Shown in pieces: positions 27,290-36,675 of a stretch of 64,000 nt of DNA. The notes beneath the pieces are model-generated. The model did not search any database, had not been told where the DNA came from, and saw nothing but the letters and a program-made list of their open reading frames with translations. Source of the stretch: Frisingicoccus sp902471845. Its GTDB lineage: Bacteria > Bacillota > Clostridia > Lachnospirales > Lachnospiraceae. A program made the translations under genes and the position numbers. The first letter of the stretch is position 1; every line of letters starts with the position of its first letter. The stretch lies in NCBI RefSeq assembly GCF_047030795.1, contig NZ_JBKYIC010000004.1; one strand, 5' to 3'.

Positions 27290-28289
27290 TGAAAACCGCC
27301 TCCTCGATACAGGGGCTCCGATAGGCCGCTCTGCTCTCTTCAAATAAAAAACAGCGAACCCGGCGCCCATTTCCATCCTCATACATTTCCGGAATATGGC
27401 GGCGGCAGCGTTCCAGACACTGACTGCATCTCGGCGCAAACCGACAGCCCTCCGGCAATTCGGAAAAGGACGGCATAAAGCCCTCCATCACATGAAATCC
27501 CCGGGATGGCAGAGCATTGATCAGTCCCTTCGTATAGGGATGCTTCGGATGATTTAAGATTTCATCCGCTTTTCCAATTTCGACAATCTGACCGCAGTAC
27601 ATGACCCCAATCCGGTCTGCAATCTGACGAGCCGCTCCGAAATCATGGGTAATAAGCATCATCGCACACTCCATTTCATCCTTCATCTGACGCAGAACAT
27701 CAACCACACCTTTTCTCAAAATCCAGTCAACGGCCTTGGTCGGCTCATCCACAATGAGCAGTCTCGGTTCCATAATTACTCCCATAGAGATAAGTACCCT
27801 CTGGCTCATACCGCCGCTGAGCTGACAAGGATACGCATGACAAATTTTTCGTTCTCCCGGAAGCTTCAGCCGGGAGAAAATTTCCCAGATTCGTGTTCGA
27901 ATATTTTCCCTGTCCGCCTTTTTCTGACGATACCCGCCGGTCACGCATTCGGCAACCTGCTCTCCGACCGCCATCATCGGATCCAACGAGGTCGATGGAC
28001 TTTGAGGCACAGAAACAATTTCTCTTCCTCTGAATTTCCGGAATTCCTCCTCCGATAACTGCAGGATTTCCTGATTTTTATAGTATATTTCCCCATCCAT
28101 TACCGCATTTTCCGGAAGAAGATGGAGAACTGCGCTGCCGGTCACCGATTTGCCGCATCCGGTCTCCCCGACAATGGCCAGAACTTCTTTTTCGTAAATA
28201 TCAAAGGATACCTGATTCAATACCTGCACCTGCTGATTTCCCATCAGGAACCCTACATTCAGACTTTTTATTTCCAATAATTTCTCCAT
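27282..28289 (-). CDS. Peptide/nickel-type ABC importer, ATP-binding protein (DppD-like)
   Basis: The 335-residue ATPase carries Walker A GETGCGKSVTG, signature SGGMSQRVLISMGV, Walker B LLIVDEPTKAVDW and the oligopeptide-transporter C-terminal module with the Cys-rich RFAPRCSQCLERC that marks OppD/DppD proteins and may hold an iron-sulfur cluster. It pairs with the DppF-like ATPase encoded next. The start follows the permease stop by one base, with AAGGACGG as ribosome binding site. Confidence 0.92.
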   Translation of the reverse strand: MEKLLEIKSLNVGFLMGNQQVQVLNQVSFDIYEKEVLAIVGETGCGKSVTGSAVLHLLPENAVMDGEIYYKNQEILQLSEEEFRKFRGREIVSVPQSPSTSLDPMMAVGEQVAECVTGGYRQKKADRENIRTRIWEIFSRLKLPGERKICHAYPCQLSGGMSQRVLISMGVIMEPRLLIVDEPTKAVDWILRKGVVDVLRQMKDEMECAMMLITHDFGAARQIADRIGVMYCGQIVEIGKADEILNHPKHPYTKGLINALPSRGFHVMEGFMPSFSELPEGCRFAPRCSQCLERCRRHIPEMYEDGNGRRVRCFLFEESRAAYRSPCIEEAVFNA

Positions 28290-28290
28290 A

Positions 28291-29142
28291 TTAATCCGTC
28301 CTTATCACTTCTTTCATCCTTGGGTCAAGCAAATCCCGAAGTCCGTCTCCAAGCATATTGAAAGCCAGCGCAGAAAAGGCGATTGTCAATCCGGGAAACA
28401 GGGTCAGCCACGGGGCATATTGCATATAATCCTTGCCTTCACTGATCATAACGCCCCAGTCCGGTGACGGCGGCTGCGCCCCCAATCCCAAAAAGCTCAG
28501 AGAAGCACAGTACAGGATGATTGTTCCAATGTCCAGCGACGCCAAAATAATAATCTTTGAAATAACATTCGGAAAAATATATTTCCCTAAAATCTGAACT
28601 GTGTTATTACCGATACTCTTAGCCGCTTCCACATATTCGGCATTTTTAAGCATCAGCGTCTCTCCCCGGGCGATCCGGGCATATCGGGTCCACTGAATGC
28701 AGGTTATGGCGATGATCAGGTTCGTCTGCCCCGTTCCCATCATTGTCGAAAGAGCCAGGGCAAAGATAATTGTCGGAAAGGCCAGCAGTACATCCACCAC
28801 CCGCATAATCAGCATATCCGTCGCGCCTCCCACATATCCGGAAAACATGCCAAGGACAACGCCAAGCACTGCGCTGAAAAAGACAACGGTAGCCGCAATA
28901 GACAGAGATACCCTTGCCCCTTCGATCACCCGGCTGAAAATATCCCGGCCAAGGTGATCCGTCCCGAAAATAAATTCCCGGCACGGCGCAATAAATTTCT
29001 GGGACAGTTCCATTTTTGTCGGATCGTGAGGTTCTAAGAACGGCGCAAAAATCGTTACCAAAACAATTAAGGCGGACAAAACAATGCCGGTATACAATAT
29101 ATAATTTTTTCGATTGACGATTTTTTTCTTTTGTCTTTTCAT
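28291..29142 (-). CDS. Peptide/nickel-type ABC importer, permease (DppC-like)
   Basis: The 283-residue membrane protein has the DppC N-terminal extension (DPTKMELSQKFIAPCREFIFGTDHLGRDIFSRVIEG), about six membrane helices and the EAA loop that docks the ATPase (EYVEAAKSIGNNTVQILGKYIFPNV). It ends with the usual LGDGLRDLLDPR. The start is the ATG at 29142 (MKRQKKKIVNRKN), whose A is also the last base of the previous stop codon. A longer reading from 29184 overlaps the upstream gene and is not needed. Confidence 0.92.
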   Translation of the reverse strand: MKRQKKKIVNRKNYILYTGIVLSALIVLVTIFAPFLEPHDPTKMELSQKFIAPCREFIFGTDHLGRDIFSRVIEGARVSLSIAATVVFFSAVLGVVLGMFSGYVGGATDMLIMRVVDVLLAFPTIIFALALSTMMGTGQTNLIIAITCIQWTRYARIARGETLMLKNAEYVEAAKSIGNNTVQILGKYIFPNVISKIIILASLDIGTIILYCASLSFLGLGAQPPSPDWGVMISEGKDYMQYAPWLTLFPGLTIAFSALAFNMLGDGLRDLLDPRMKEVIRTD

Positions 29143-30089
29143 CAGGCATCCTCCCCGCCATATTTGAGTTTCGGGTCCAGACATGCATAAATAATATCGA
29201 CGATCAGATTAACCATGGCATAGCCAAAGGCGATAAGTAAAACACAGCCTTCAATCATGGGCGTGTCTTTCGCATTAATCGCGTCAATTAAAAGCCCTCC
29301 TACACCCGGCCATGAAAAGATATTTTCTATGATTACCGCTCCGCCGAGAATATGACCGATTTGAAGTCCGATCACCGTAATGATTGGAGGCAGAGCATTT
29401 TTAAGCATGTGCCGTGTGATAATTTTATTCCATTTAAGCCCCTTGGCCCTGGACACCCAAATGTAATCCTGGCCCATCACATCCAGCATACTGCTGCGCA
29501 TCATACGGGTCGTCGCCGCCGTCATTCCCATGGACAATGTCACTGCCGGAAGAATAAGACTCTGCGGCCCCTGCATGCCGCCCACCGGCAGCAACTTTAA
29601 TTTCAAAGCGCAGACAATAATCAGCACAATGGCCACCCAGAAGGATGGAAAAGAAGAAATCAGCAGCGTAAACAGACGTCCCGCATGGTCCAGAAAACGG
29701 TTGTGGTGTAAGGCACTGATAATACCAAAGGGAATCGAGATAACAATCGAAAGAACCACCGCAGCAAGCCCAAGTCGAATCGTATTCGGCACGCGGAGTT
29801 TCAGCATATAAGACACCGGCTTATTATACTTATAGGATGTTCCCAGTTCTCCCTTGAAGGCATTGATGACCCACTCAAAATACTGCTCATGAACGGGCCT
29901 ATTTAAATCATATTTACTCCGTACCCGTTCAAGATTTTCGCTATTGACCGCACTTTCTCCGCCAACGGAATATAAAATAGCTGTTGCCGTATCTCCCGGT
30001 GTTACATGAACGGTAAAATAGGTCAGCGTGGCCACCATCCAAAGCACGGCAAAAACCGTCACCATCCGTTTAACAATGTATTTAATCAT
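29142..30089 (-). CDS. Peptide/nickel-type ABC importer, permease (DppB-like)
   Basis: The 315-residue permease begins MIKYIVKRMVTVFAVLWMV, has the DppB periplasmic-type segment (TPGDTATAILY...RSKYDLNRPVHEQYFEW) and the EAA loop QDYIWVSRAKGLKWNKIITRHMLKNALPPI, split across about six helices. TTTTGGAGC precedes the ATG. It follows the binding-protein gene by 21 bases and starts the membrane part of the operon. Confidence 0.92.
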   Translation of the reverse strand: MIKYIVKRMVTVFAVLWMVATLTYFTVHVTPGDTATAILYSVGGESAVNSENLERVRSKYDLNRPVHEQYFEWVINAFKGELGTSYKYNKPVSYMLKLRVPNTIRLGLAAVVLSIVISIPFGIISALHHNRFLDHAGRLFTLLISSFPSFWVAIVLIIVCALKLKLLPVGGMQGPQSLILPAVTLSMGMTAATTRMMRSSMLDVMGQDYIWVSRAKGLKWNKIITRHMLKNALPPIITVIGLQIGHILGGAVIIENIFSWPGVGGLLIDAINAKDTPMIEGCVLLIAFGYAMVNLIVDIIYACLDPKLKYGGEDA

Positions 30090-30110
30090 AGATAAAGCTC
30101 CAAAAATCGT

Positions 30111-31706
30111 TTATTTTAAAGATGTTTCGTAAGGTACGATAAAATCATGAGCCGCCGCATTATACTGAAAATCTGCCACATCTTTGGACAGGGCAAAGAC
30201 CGCGCCATACAGAGCCGGAGTAAAGATTGCGGCATCCTCCTGAGCCAGAGCCTGAGCATCTTTACTGTACTGATATTTTTCTTCCATATCAGTCGTCGCC
30301 TTACATTCATCTAAAAGTGAATTCATCGATTCATTCACATAGCCAATGTCATTATTTTTATAATAAGTATCCATATAGTAGGCCGGCGTCGGTATGTAGG
30401 CCGAAGCGGCAGAATTCAAAGCCATGTCGAAATCGCCATTTTGAATCAACTCGTTCATAGCCGACCACTCCATGACTTCCACCGACGTATCAATTCCGAT
30501 ATTCGCATAATATCCCTGAGTTGCCTGAACGATCAACTGGCATCCCGGCCGTTTCGTAAAAGTAATCAACTTAAGGGTCAGCTTTTCGCCGTCTTTATCC
30601 AGATAGCCATCCTTATCGCTGTCTGTATAACCGGCTTCTTTAAGAAGGCTCAGCGCCTTATCCGAATCATAATCATAGGTATCCACATCCGTATTGGCCC
30701 ATGGCATATCGTCCATTAACATTCCCTTTGGCACGCCGCCTACACCGAGCAATACATCATTAACAATCTCTTCTTTATTAATTGCATAAATAAGAGCTTT
30801 CCGTACCCGTTTGTCCTGGAAAGTATCTTTTTTCATGTTGTATTCATAAAAGTAAGTCCGCGCCGTATTGAATTTGGAAACCTGTACATTTTCTGAATCG
30901 GCCAGGGTTTCCAGATCGCTGAAAGGCACATCGGACGCGATATCGATTTCTCCGTTCTGCACCGCAAGACTCCGGGCACTGGCATCTGTGATACTCCGCA
31001 CAATTCGCCGGGTAACATTGGTTTCCACCGGCTGCCAATAGCCGTCATATACGGAACATTCAAAAGTACCGGAGATTTCGTCAAAGGAATCCTGTTTAAA
31101 ATATCCGGTTCCCACAGCCTTAACAAAATTTCCGCTGTCATCCACAGAGGACGCTGCTACGACCACTGTTCCCACATAAGAAAGAGCCGCCGGCAAATCC
31201 GTTGTCTTCCGGGATGTTGTAAACTGCACTGTAAAATCATCTAAAGCTTTGACCGATTCGATAAATGTAGAGCCGGCAAAAGCGGAATTATTTGCCAGTT
31301 CCCATTCGATGGACCATTTCACGGCCGCCGCATCCATCCGCGTCCCGTCATGGAAGGTCACATCGTCCCGCAGTTTAAATTCCCAGGTGTTATTTCCCGT
31401 CATCTCCCATTCCGTCGCCAGATTCGGCTGCAATGTGAAATCTTCATCAGCATGAACCAGCGTCTCACACACACCGGCAACTTCTTTCAGCATTGTCGCC
31501 GATGTAACATTCGCCACATCCACCGTTGTCAATGTATCCGGAAATGCAATCCGCAGCACTTTTTCATCATCCGAAGCCCCGGCTCCACTTTCCGATGCCG
31601 ACGCAGTATCCACTGCCGCTGCGTCTTTTGCCCCTGAACCACAGGCTGTCAATGCCGATGCACAAATCATCGCCGCCATAAAAATACTTATCCCTCTTTT
31701 TTTCAT
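30111..31706 (-). CDS. Peptide/nickel-type ABC importer, substrate-binding lipoprotein
   Basis: The 531-residue protein starts with a lipoprotein signal peptide (MKKRGISIFMAAMICASALTACGSG, lipobox LTAC) followed by a low-complexity Ala/Ser linker. The family-5 solute-binding fold follows: ETLVHADEDFTLQPNLATEWEM, WEFKLRDDVTFHDGTRMDAAAVKWSIE and KVRKALIYAINKEEIVNDVL (here KRVRKALIYAI). It would be anchored outside the membrane and deliver peptides, nickel or a related solute. The substrate is not readable. I start at the ATG at 31706, which has TGAGGAGAA. The same frame is open upstream to a second ATG at 31820 inside a structured leader (see 31764-31813). Confidence 0.9.
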   Translation of the reverse strand: MKKRGISIFMAAMICASALTACGSGAKDAAAVDTASASESGAGASDDEKVLRIAFPDTLTTVDVANVTSATMLKEVAGVCETLVHADEDFTLQPNLATEWEMTGNNTWEFKLRDDVTFHDGTRMDAAAVKWSIEWELANNSAFAGSTFIESVKALDDFTVQFTTSRKTTDLPAALSYVGTVVVAASSVDDSGNFVKAVGTGYFKQDSFDEISGTFECSVYDGYWQPVETNVTRRIVRSITDASARSLAVQNGEIDIASDVPFSDLETLADSENVQVSKFNTARTYFYEYNMKKDTFQDKRVRKALIYAINKEEIVNDVLLGVGGVPKGMLMDDMPWANTDVDTYDYDSDKALSLLKEAGYTDSDKDGYLDKDGEKLTLKLITFTKRPGCQLIVQATQGYYANIGIDTSVEVMEWSAMNELIQNGDFDMALNSAASAYIPTPAYYMDTYYKNNDIGYVNESMNSLLDECKATTDMEEKYQYSKDAQALAQEDAAIFTPALYGAVFALSKDVADFQYNAAAHDFIVPYETSLK

Positions 31707-31763
31707 ATCTTTTCTCCTCAATTGAAATCTCAGGTTTTGTTCCTTCTTCATGCACAAATAACA

Positions 31764-31813
31764 ATAAAAAACCACAAAGGTCCGCACAAAAAACAGCGAA
31801 ACCTTCGTGGTTT
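31764..31813 (-). terminator. Attenuator-like hairpin in the leader of the peptide transporter operon
   Basis: On the minus strand AAACCACGAAGG (31813-31802) pairs with CCTTTGTGGTTT (31780-31769, one G-T pair), followed at once by a T-rich run. It lies downstream of a near-consensus promoter and about 60 bases before the gene, so it looks like an attenuator. A second CACGAAGG sits upstream in its own small hairpin (31833-31849) and could compete for the same partner strand. Confidence 0.5.
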
Positions 31814-31858
31814 CATTCATCTTGACTATCCTCTGGCCTTCGTGACCAGTTGGTTTCA

Positions 31859-31887
31859 ATTCTAACTTATATCTTATATACTGTCAA
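31859..31887 (-). promoter_or_regulatory. Promoter of the peptide transporter operon
   Basis: A perfect TTGACA (31887-31882) is separated by 17 bases from TAGAAT (31864-31859) on the minus strand, about 150 bases before the binding-protein start. This gives a long untranslated leader containing the attenuator-like hairpin. Confidence 0.7.
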
Positions 31888-31941
31888 TGAAAAAATACAT
31901 TCCCTGCTGATAAATTGCAATGTCTGTCAGCTTCTTTCATT

Positions 31942-32877
31942 TCAATGTCCGTCCAAGTTCTTCCTTTCCCAATGGCTGATAACAATACCGGCTGTAATAA
32001 GAATCAAAGCCACCGCTCCCTGAACGAGAGAAATCTGTTCGGATTCGTGCAGGAGCACGGCCGAAAGTATAACGCCAAAAACCGGTGTCATAAAGCAGAA
32101 AACCGCCACCCTGGATACCGGATTATATTTGAGAAGCTGGCTCCATATGGTATAGGCCATCGCCGAAGCAAACGCCAGATACAAAAGCATGAGAGCGGCC
32201 TTTGGAGAAGGCACAGTAATCCGTCCACCCATGCCAAATCCCACGACCATCATAACAATTCCGCCAATAAAAAACTGGTACCCGCTCAACATGACCGGAT
32301 TATCCGTTTTGGAATATTTCTTCATGATTACCGAGGAAAAAGCATAGGCCACTGTGGAGAGAAGGACAAGACCTTCACCACCGAAGCTCATCGTCAGAAC
32401 CATCCCTCCCGGTGTCAGATTGATCAACACGACCCCGGCAAAGCCAATAACGCAGCCAAGCATTTTCTCCCGGGTCAGCTTTTCCTGACGAAAGATAAGA
32501 CTTGCCGTTAAAATGGCGATAAATACATTCGATCCAACAATGATCGATGCCTTCGTTCCTGCCGTATTAGCCAGCCCGATATAAAATAATATGTACTGCA
32601 AAATAGTCTGAAACAGGCTGATCAATGCCGCGTGTTTCCACTCTGCGCCAGCAGGTTTTAAAAATTTTCCTGAAGTAAAACTTCCAAAAAGAATGACCAG
32701 AATTCCCGCAAGGAAAAAACGGCACCCCGCAAATAATATCTGGGCTGCCGTCTCTCCGGACGCAATCTGAAACCATTCATAGCCGATTTTAACACCTGGG
32801 AAAGCGCTTCCCCAAAGGAAGCAGCTTATCGATGCCAAAAGGCACACTACCCAGGTCTTTTTTAAATATTCACTCAT
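31942..32877 (-). CDS. EamA/DMT-family transporter
   Basis: The 311-residue membrane protein has two EamA repeats and about ten predicted helices. Signature parts are CFLWGSAFPGVKIGYEW in the first helix, NVFIAILTASLIFRQEKLT at the end of the first repeat and FMTPVFGVILSAVLLHE in the second. Such proteins export or import small metabolites, often amino acids or nucleosides. The substrate cannot be told. It overlaps glgA by ATGA, so the two are translationally coupled although no functional link is obvious. Confidence 0.9.
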   Translation of the reverse strand: MSEYLKKTWVVCLLASISCFLWGSAFPGVKIGYEWFQIASGETAAQILFAGCRFFLAGILVILFGSFTSGKFLKPAGAEWKHAALISLFQTILQYILFYIGLANTAGTKASIIVGSNVFIAILTASLIFRQEKLTREKMLGCVIGFAGVVLINLTPGGMVLTMSFGGEGLVLLSTVAYAFSSVIMKKYSKTDNPVMLSGYQFFIGGIVMMVVGFGMGGRITVPSPKAALMLLYLAFASAMAYTIWSQLLKYNPVSRVAVFCFMTPVFGVILSAVLLHESEQISLVQGAVALILITAGIVISHWERKNLDGH

Positions 32878-34310
32878 AACATCCGATACAGATCTTCATA
32901 TCTGCGCGCCGACATATTCCAGGAGAAATCTGCGGCCATGGCCCGATCGATGATCTTATTCCACTCCCGTTTTTTGTCATAGTAGATATGTTTTGCATAG
33001 TTGATAATATCCATCATTTCATGGGCATTATAATTTGCAAAGCTAAAGCCTGTACCTGTAGATTCATATTCGTTGTATGGCTGAACCGTATCCTTTAAAC
33101 CACCGGTCTCACGGACGATTGGAACTGTACCGTAACGCAGGCTCATCAACTGGCTGAGACCGCAAGGCTCAAACAGCGACGGCATAAGAAAAGCATCACA
33201 GGAACCGTAAATCTTGTGGGACCTCTCATCCGAATAAAAGATGTTCGCCGACACCCGTTCCGGATATTTCCATGCAAAATGCCGGAACATATTCTCATAC
33301 TTACTGTCGCCAGTTCCGAGGACGACAAGCTGAGTATCCTCTGTACAGATCTGGTCCATCATGTAGGCTACCAGATCCAGTCCTTTCTGGTCGGTCAGAC
33401 GGGATACAAGACCAATCATAAACTTATGTTCATTTTGTTCCAGTCCCAATTCAGCCTGCAGGGCCAGTTTATTTTTTACTTTCACTTTCCGGAAGTTGAT
33501 CGCATTATAATTATACGGCAGAGCCTGATCTGTCTCCGGATTATACTCATCATAATCAATACCATTCAAAATACCGCTGAGCTGTCCGGAACGGGCACAG
33601 AGCAGTCCGTTCAAACCTTCACCGTAGAACGGCATCTTAATCTCTTCCGCATAAGTTGGACTGACCGTCGTAATCCAGTCCGCATAGACAAGTCCGCCTT
33701 TCAGATAATTGGCATCCTTATAAGCTTCCAGCTTGTCCGGCGTAAACAGATATCCCGGCAAACCGGTAATGTTCATAATATCTTTTGGATTCCATGTTCC
33801 CTGGAATTTCAAATTATGAATCGTCATGACTGCTTTCATCCGGGCAAAGAAATCACCGCGGCAGAAATCTGTCTTTAAGTACACAGGCACAAGTCCTGTC
33901 TGCCAGTCGTGGCAGTGAACCACATCCGGCTGGAAATCGATAAGCGGCAAAATCGAGAGGGCTGCTTTACTGAAATAAGCAAACTTTTCCAAATCCCAGA
34001 CGCCATCTTCATACGGTTTATCTCCATAAAAATAATATTCATTATCTATAAAATAAAACGTAATTCCGCCCCACTCAAGTTCCATCACACCGACATATCG
34101 GTTTTCTCCGGCAAAATCCATATAAAAATGGGTCCGGTATCTCATCTGATTCCGGTAATGTTCGGGAATCGCCCGATATTTTGGGATAACAACACGGACA
34201 TCGAATTCATCTTTGTTAAATGATTTTGGCAATGTGCCGGCAACGTCCGCTAATCCCCCTGTTTTTATAAACGGTACAGCTTCCGACGATACAAATAATA
34301 TCTTCTTCAT
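32874..34310 (-). CDS. glgA: Glycogen synthase (ADP-glucose type)
   Basis: The 478-residue GT5 glycosyltransferase begins MKKILFVSSEAVPFIKTGGLADVAGTLP, containing the KTGGL ADP-glucose site, followed by VHCHDWQTGLVPVYL, MTIHNLKFQG, NGIDYDEYNP and the C-terminal domain with SRLTDQKGLDL, MPSLFEPCGLSQL and RETGGLKDTV. It elongates alpha-1,4-glucan. The other glg genes are not in the window. It lies downstream of spo0A on the same strand, with about 80 bases between, and overlaps the EamA gene. Confidence 0.95.
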   Translation of the reverse strand: MKKILFVSSEAVPFIKTGGLADVAGTLPKSFNKDEFDVRVVIPKYRAIPEHYRNQMRYRTHFYMDFAGENRYVGVMELEWGGITFYFIDNEYYFYGDKPYEDGVWDLEKFAYFSKAALSILPLIDFQPDVVHCHDWQTGLVPVYLKTDFCRGDFFARMKAVMTIHNLKFQGTWNPKDIMNITGLPGYLFTPDKLEAYKDANYLKGGLVYADWITTVSPTYAEEIKMPFYGEGLNGLLCARSGQLSGILNGIDYDEYNPETDQALPYNYNAINFRKVKVKNKLALQAELGLEQNEHKFMIGLVSRLTDQKGLDLVAYMMDQICTEDTQLVVLGTGDSKYENMFRHFAWKYPERVSANIFYSDERSHKIYGSCDAFLMPSLFEPCGLSQLMSLRYGTVPIVRETGGLKDTVQPYNEYESTGTGFSFANYNAHEMMDIINYAKHIYYDKKREWNKIIDRAMAADFSWNMSARRYEDLYRML

Positions 34311-34392
34311 AATAATCCGTTTCCTCCCTCAAACACATTTATTGTATATATTATACAATATTTGAGAGAACATTAAAAGATATTTATTTATT

Positions 34393-35193
34393 TTAACCCT
34401 TTGTTTTATACTCCAGACGCATTTTATCTGAAATCAGGGCGATAAATTCCGAATTTGTCGGTTTGCCCTTTCCGGTATTGATGGTGTAACCGAACAGCTC
34501 ATTGATCGTATCCATTTTTCCTCGGCTCCAGGCCACCTCGATGGCATGGCGGATGGCCCGTTCCACCCGGCTCGGTGTCGTCTGATTCATTTTCGCAATG
34601 GTCGGATACAATACTTTCGTAATAGAGTTAATGACTTCCCGATTCTCCACCGACATAATAATCGCATCTCTCAAATACTGGTATCCTTTAATATGAGCCG
34701 GCACACCGATTTCATGAATAATGTTCGTGACGTCCGTCTCAAGATTTCGCGGTGAATATTCGTTCACGCCCTCAGATACCATGCTATGCTTAGTATGAAC
34801 AAGCTTCGCCGTCTTATCCCTCTGAACCTGTTTTATTTTATTTAAAACAACCTCATTATCAAATGGTTTCATAATATAGTAACTGGCTCCCAGGCCAAAG
34901 GCATCTTCCGTAATGTTTTCCTGCCCGATAGCTGAAATGACAATAAATGCCGGTTTCTTTTTGAGGTTTTTCTCCCGATTCACTTTCTGCATGACCTCAA
35001 GGCCGTCAAGTTTCGGCATGATCAGGTCAAGAAGCACCACATCCGGCTCTTTTTCCCGAATCAATTCCAGCGCCTGAACGCCGTCCCCACCTTTTCCGAC
35101 AACAGAAATACTATTGTCTTCACTCAAAATATTTTCCAAAAGCCCCAACATCCGCTCATTATCATCCACAATCGCCACATTAATTTTGCTCAC
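34393..35193 (-). CDS. spo0A: Sporulation master regulator Spo0A
   Basis: The 266-residue protein has a receiver domain (VAIVDDNERML, phospho-acceptor VLLDLIMPKLDGL, FIVISAIGQE, MKPFDNE) and the Spo0A DNA-binding domain: HEIGVPAHIKGYQYLRDAI, TTPSRVERAIRHAIEVAWSRG, FGYTINTGKGKPTNSEFIA. When phosphorylated it starts sporulation. Upstream lie a TTGCGA/TATAAT promoter and two imperfect 0A boxes (around 35276-35284 and 35309-35316), consistent with autoregulation. This gene is the main reason to call the organism a spore-former. Confidence 0.97.
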   Translation of the reverse strand: MSKINVAIVDDNERMLGLLENILSEDNSISVVGKGGDGVQALELIREKEPDVVLLDLIMPKLDGLEVMQKVNREKNLKKKPAFIVISAIGQENITEDAFGLGASYYIMKPFDNEVVLNKIKQVQRDKTAKLVHTKHSMVSEGVNEYSPRNLETDVTNIIHEIGVPAHIKGYQYLRDAIIMSVENREVINSITKVLYPTIAKMNQTTPSRVERAIRHAIEVAWSRGKMDTINELFGYTINTGKGKPTNSEFIALISDKMRLEYKTKG

Positions 35194-35228
35194 CTTGTTC
35201 TCCTCCTTCTGTCTTCGAAACTATTTGT

Positions 35229-35258
35229 ATTATATTCTCTGAAAAAGGATTATCGCAA
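35229..35258 (-). promoter_or_regulatory. Promoter of spo0A
   Basis: TTGCGA (35258-35253), an 18-base spacer and TATAAT (35234-35229) lie 36 bases before the spo0A ATG on the minus strand. GGAGGAGAA provides the ribosome binding site. Confidence 0.55.
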
Positions 35259-35419
35259 GACTAACCAATCGCAATCTTCGACCCCACCTGACCCCATTTG
35301 ACACCGGATGACCTGAGTCGACATTTTTATGCAAAGATTCTTCTATAAAACATCAAATAATCTGCTAAACTTGCACTATGAAGCCTTTTTTGACGGCATC
35401 GGAACCGGGTGTCTCCGAC

Positions 35420-36529
35420 TCACGGAATCTCCGGATCCCGTATCTGATAACGCCGGCTCCACTCCTTTGTCTCATCATTCCGCACTGTCTCGGAGGCATG
35501 CCGGGCCAGGAAACGGGTCAACGGATACACATCAATCCAGATTTCATTGGTTCCTTCCCGCTGAGACTCATCAAAAATCAACTGCATCCCCAGATGCAAG
35601 TGGTACACGTCAATATTATTGGTGTTTTCCTCCGCACTGTAGCCGGTGCGGCCCATATACCCGATCACATCCCCGGCCTGTACAATATCTCCCTCTTCCA
35701 ACCCTTCCGCATAGGGCCTGTCCTGTCTCAGATGGGCATAATAGTAATACCGTTTGCCGTCGAAACTGTCAATTCCGATCCGCCAGCCGCCAAACTGATT
35801 CCATCCAAGAGCCCGAACCGTTCCGCCCTCAATGGCGATGATCGGCGTCCCAACTTGTCCCAGTATATCATGTCCCAGATGGGTTCTCTGATAACCATAG
35901 CTTCTCGACGCTCCAAAATCATCATATTCTGAGTAAGGAAAACCTTTGGCAATCGGACTAAAAGCCTTCAGTCCATAAACCTGCTTCCAGACAGTATTTT
36001 CGACGCCGCCTGTTCCCGTACCGCTTCCAGATTCCGTCTCTTCGGACACCTCTGTCGGCTGCTCCACCTCATAAACTCCGACCATACCGCCAAGCACCGC
36101 CTCATAGGCTTCCAGATAATAATCATAATATTTTAAATCCGCCGTCAAAGCTTCAATCCCCTGAGCCTGAATCTTTTCCACCGCCTCCGTCATATCTTTT
36201 TCCTTAAAACAGCTGAAATCGCCGCCATACTGTACAGCAAGATAGGCCAGAAGTTCAATCCAGTTTACATGAGCATCGGACATGTACGTTCCAATGTCAT
36301 AGTCATACGCCTGACTTAAGGCTTCACAGCTCACATCAAAATCGACCCACCGGATATAATCCTCTTCCTCCGATGAGGTCTGTCCACGCTCCGATGTTTC
36401 GCCGATGTTTGCCTCCGCATTAACCAATGTTCCCATTGACAACCGCTTCATCGCTCCAAATACAATCAAAAAAGCCAACAGCATCATCTCCGCCTGAACA
36501 ATATGATTATTCCTGCTCTTTTCCTCCAT
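35420..36529 (-). CDS. M23-family peptidase with N-terminal membrane anchor
   Basis: The protein of about 369 residues has an N-terminal hydrophobic helix (MMLLAFLIVFGAMKRL), an unassigned region of ~160 residues, a Gly/Ser/Thr linker and a C-terminal LytM/M23 domain: THLGHDILGQVGTPI (HxxxD), a middle strand with YYYYAHLRQ, and HLHLGMQ (HxH). The zinc-binding residues are all present, so it is probably an active cell-wall endopeptidase. GGAGGTGG before the ATG at 36529 fixes the start. It lies upstream of spo0A in the same direction and may act during sporulation, by position only. Confidence 0.85.
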   Translation of the reverse strand: MEEKSRNNHIVQAEMMLLAFLIVFGAMKRLSMGTLVNAEANIGETSERGQTSSEEEDYIRWVDFDVSCEALSQAYDYDIGTYMSDAHVNWIELLAYLAVQYGGDFSCFKEKDMTEAVEKIQAQGIEALTADLKYYDYYLEAYEAVLGGMVGVYEVEQPTEVSEETESGSGTGTGGVENTVWKQVYGLKAFSPIAKGFPYSEYDDFGASRSYGYQRTHLGHDILGQVGTPIIAIEGGTVRALGWNQFGGWRIGIDSFDGKRYYYYAHLRQDRPYAEGLEEGDIVQAGDVIGYMGRTGYSAEENTNNIDVYHLHLGMQLIFDESQREGTNEIWIDVYPLTRFLARHASETVRNDETKEWSRRYQIRDPEIP

Positions 36530-36644
36530 GCGCCACCTCCACACTTCCGATCATTTCATAATAGTGTATGCGGAAAAAAGAATAATCATGAAAGACTTAT
36601 TTTTTAAAGGTCTTCTCAAAAACGGTCAATCATGCCATACTTAA

Positions 36645-36663
36645 ATTAACCCAAACGGTTAAT
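36645..36663. promoter_or_regulatory. Inverted repeat, probable TetR operator
   Basis: ATTAACC and GGTTAAT are perfect complements around a five-base centre, ending two bases before the GGAGG of the TetR-type gene. Size and position fit an autorepressor site that would control the whole regulator/exporter operon. Confidence 0.6.
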
Positions 36664-36675
36664 GGAGGTGTTCCT

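Noticed and set aside
31707..31859. 53-codon N-terminal extension of the peptide-binding lipoprotein
   Set aside because: It would bury the lipoprotein signal peptide. The ATG at 31706 has a proper site. Its in-frame upstream ATG is reported only as part of the leader.
35270..35320. 0A boxes before spo0A
   Set aside because: Two 6-of-7 matches only. Mentioned in the spo0A entry but too weak for separate features.
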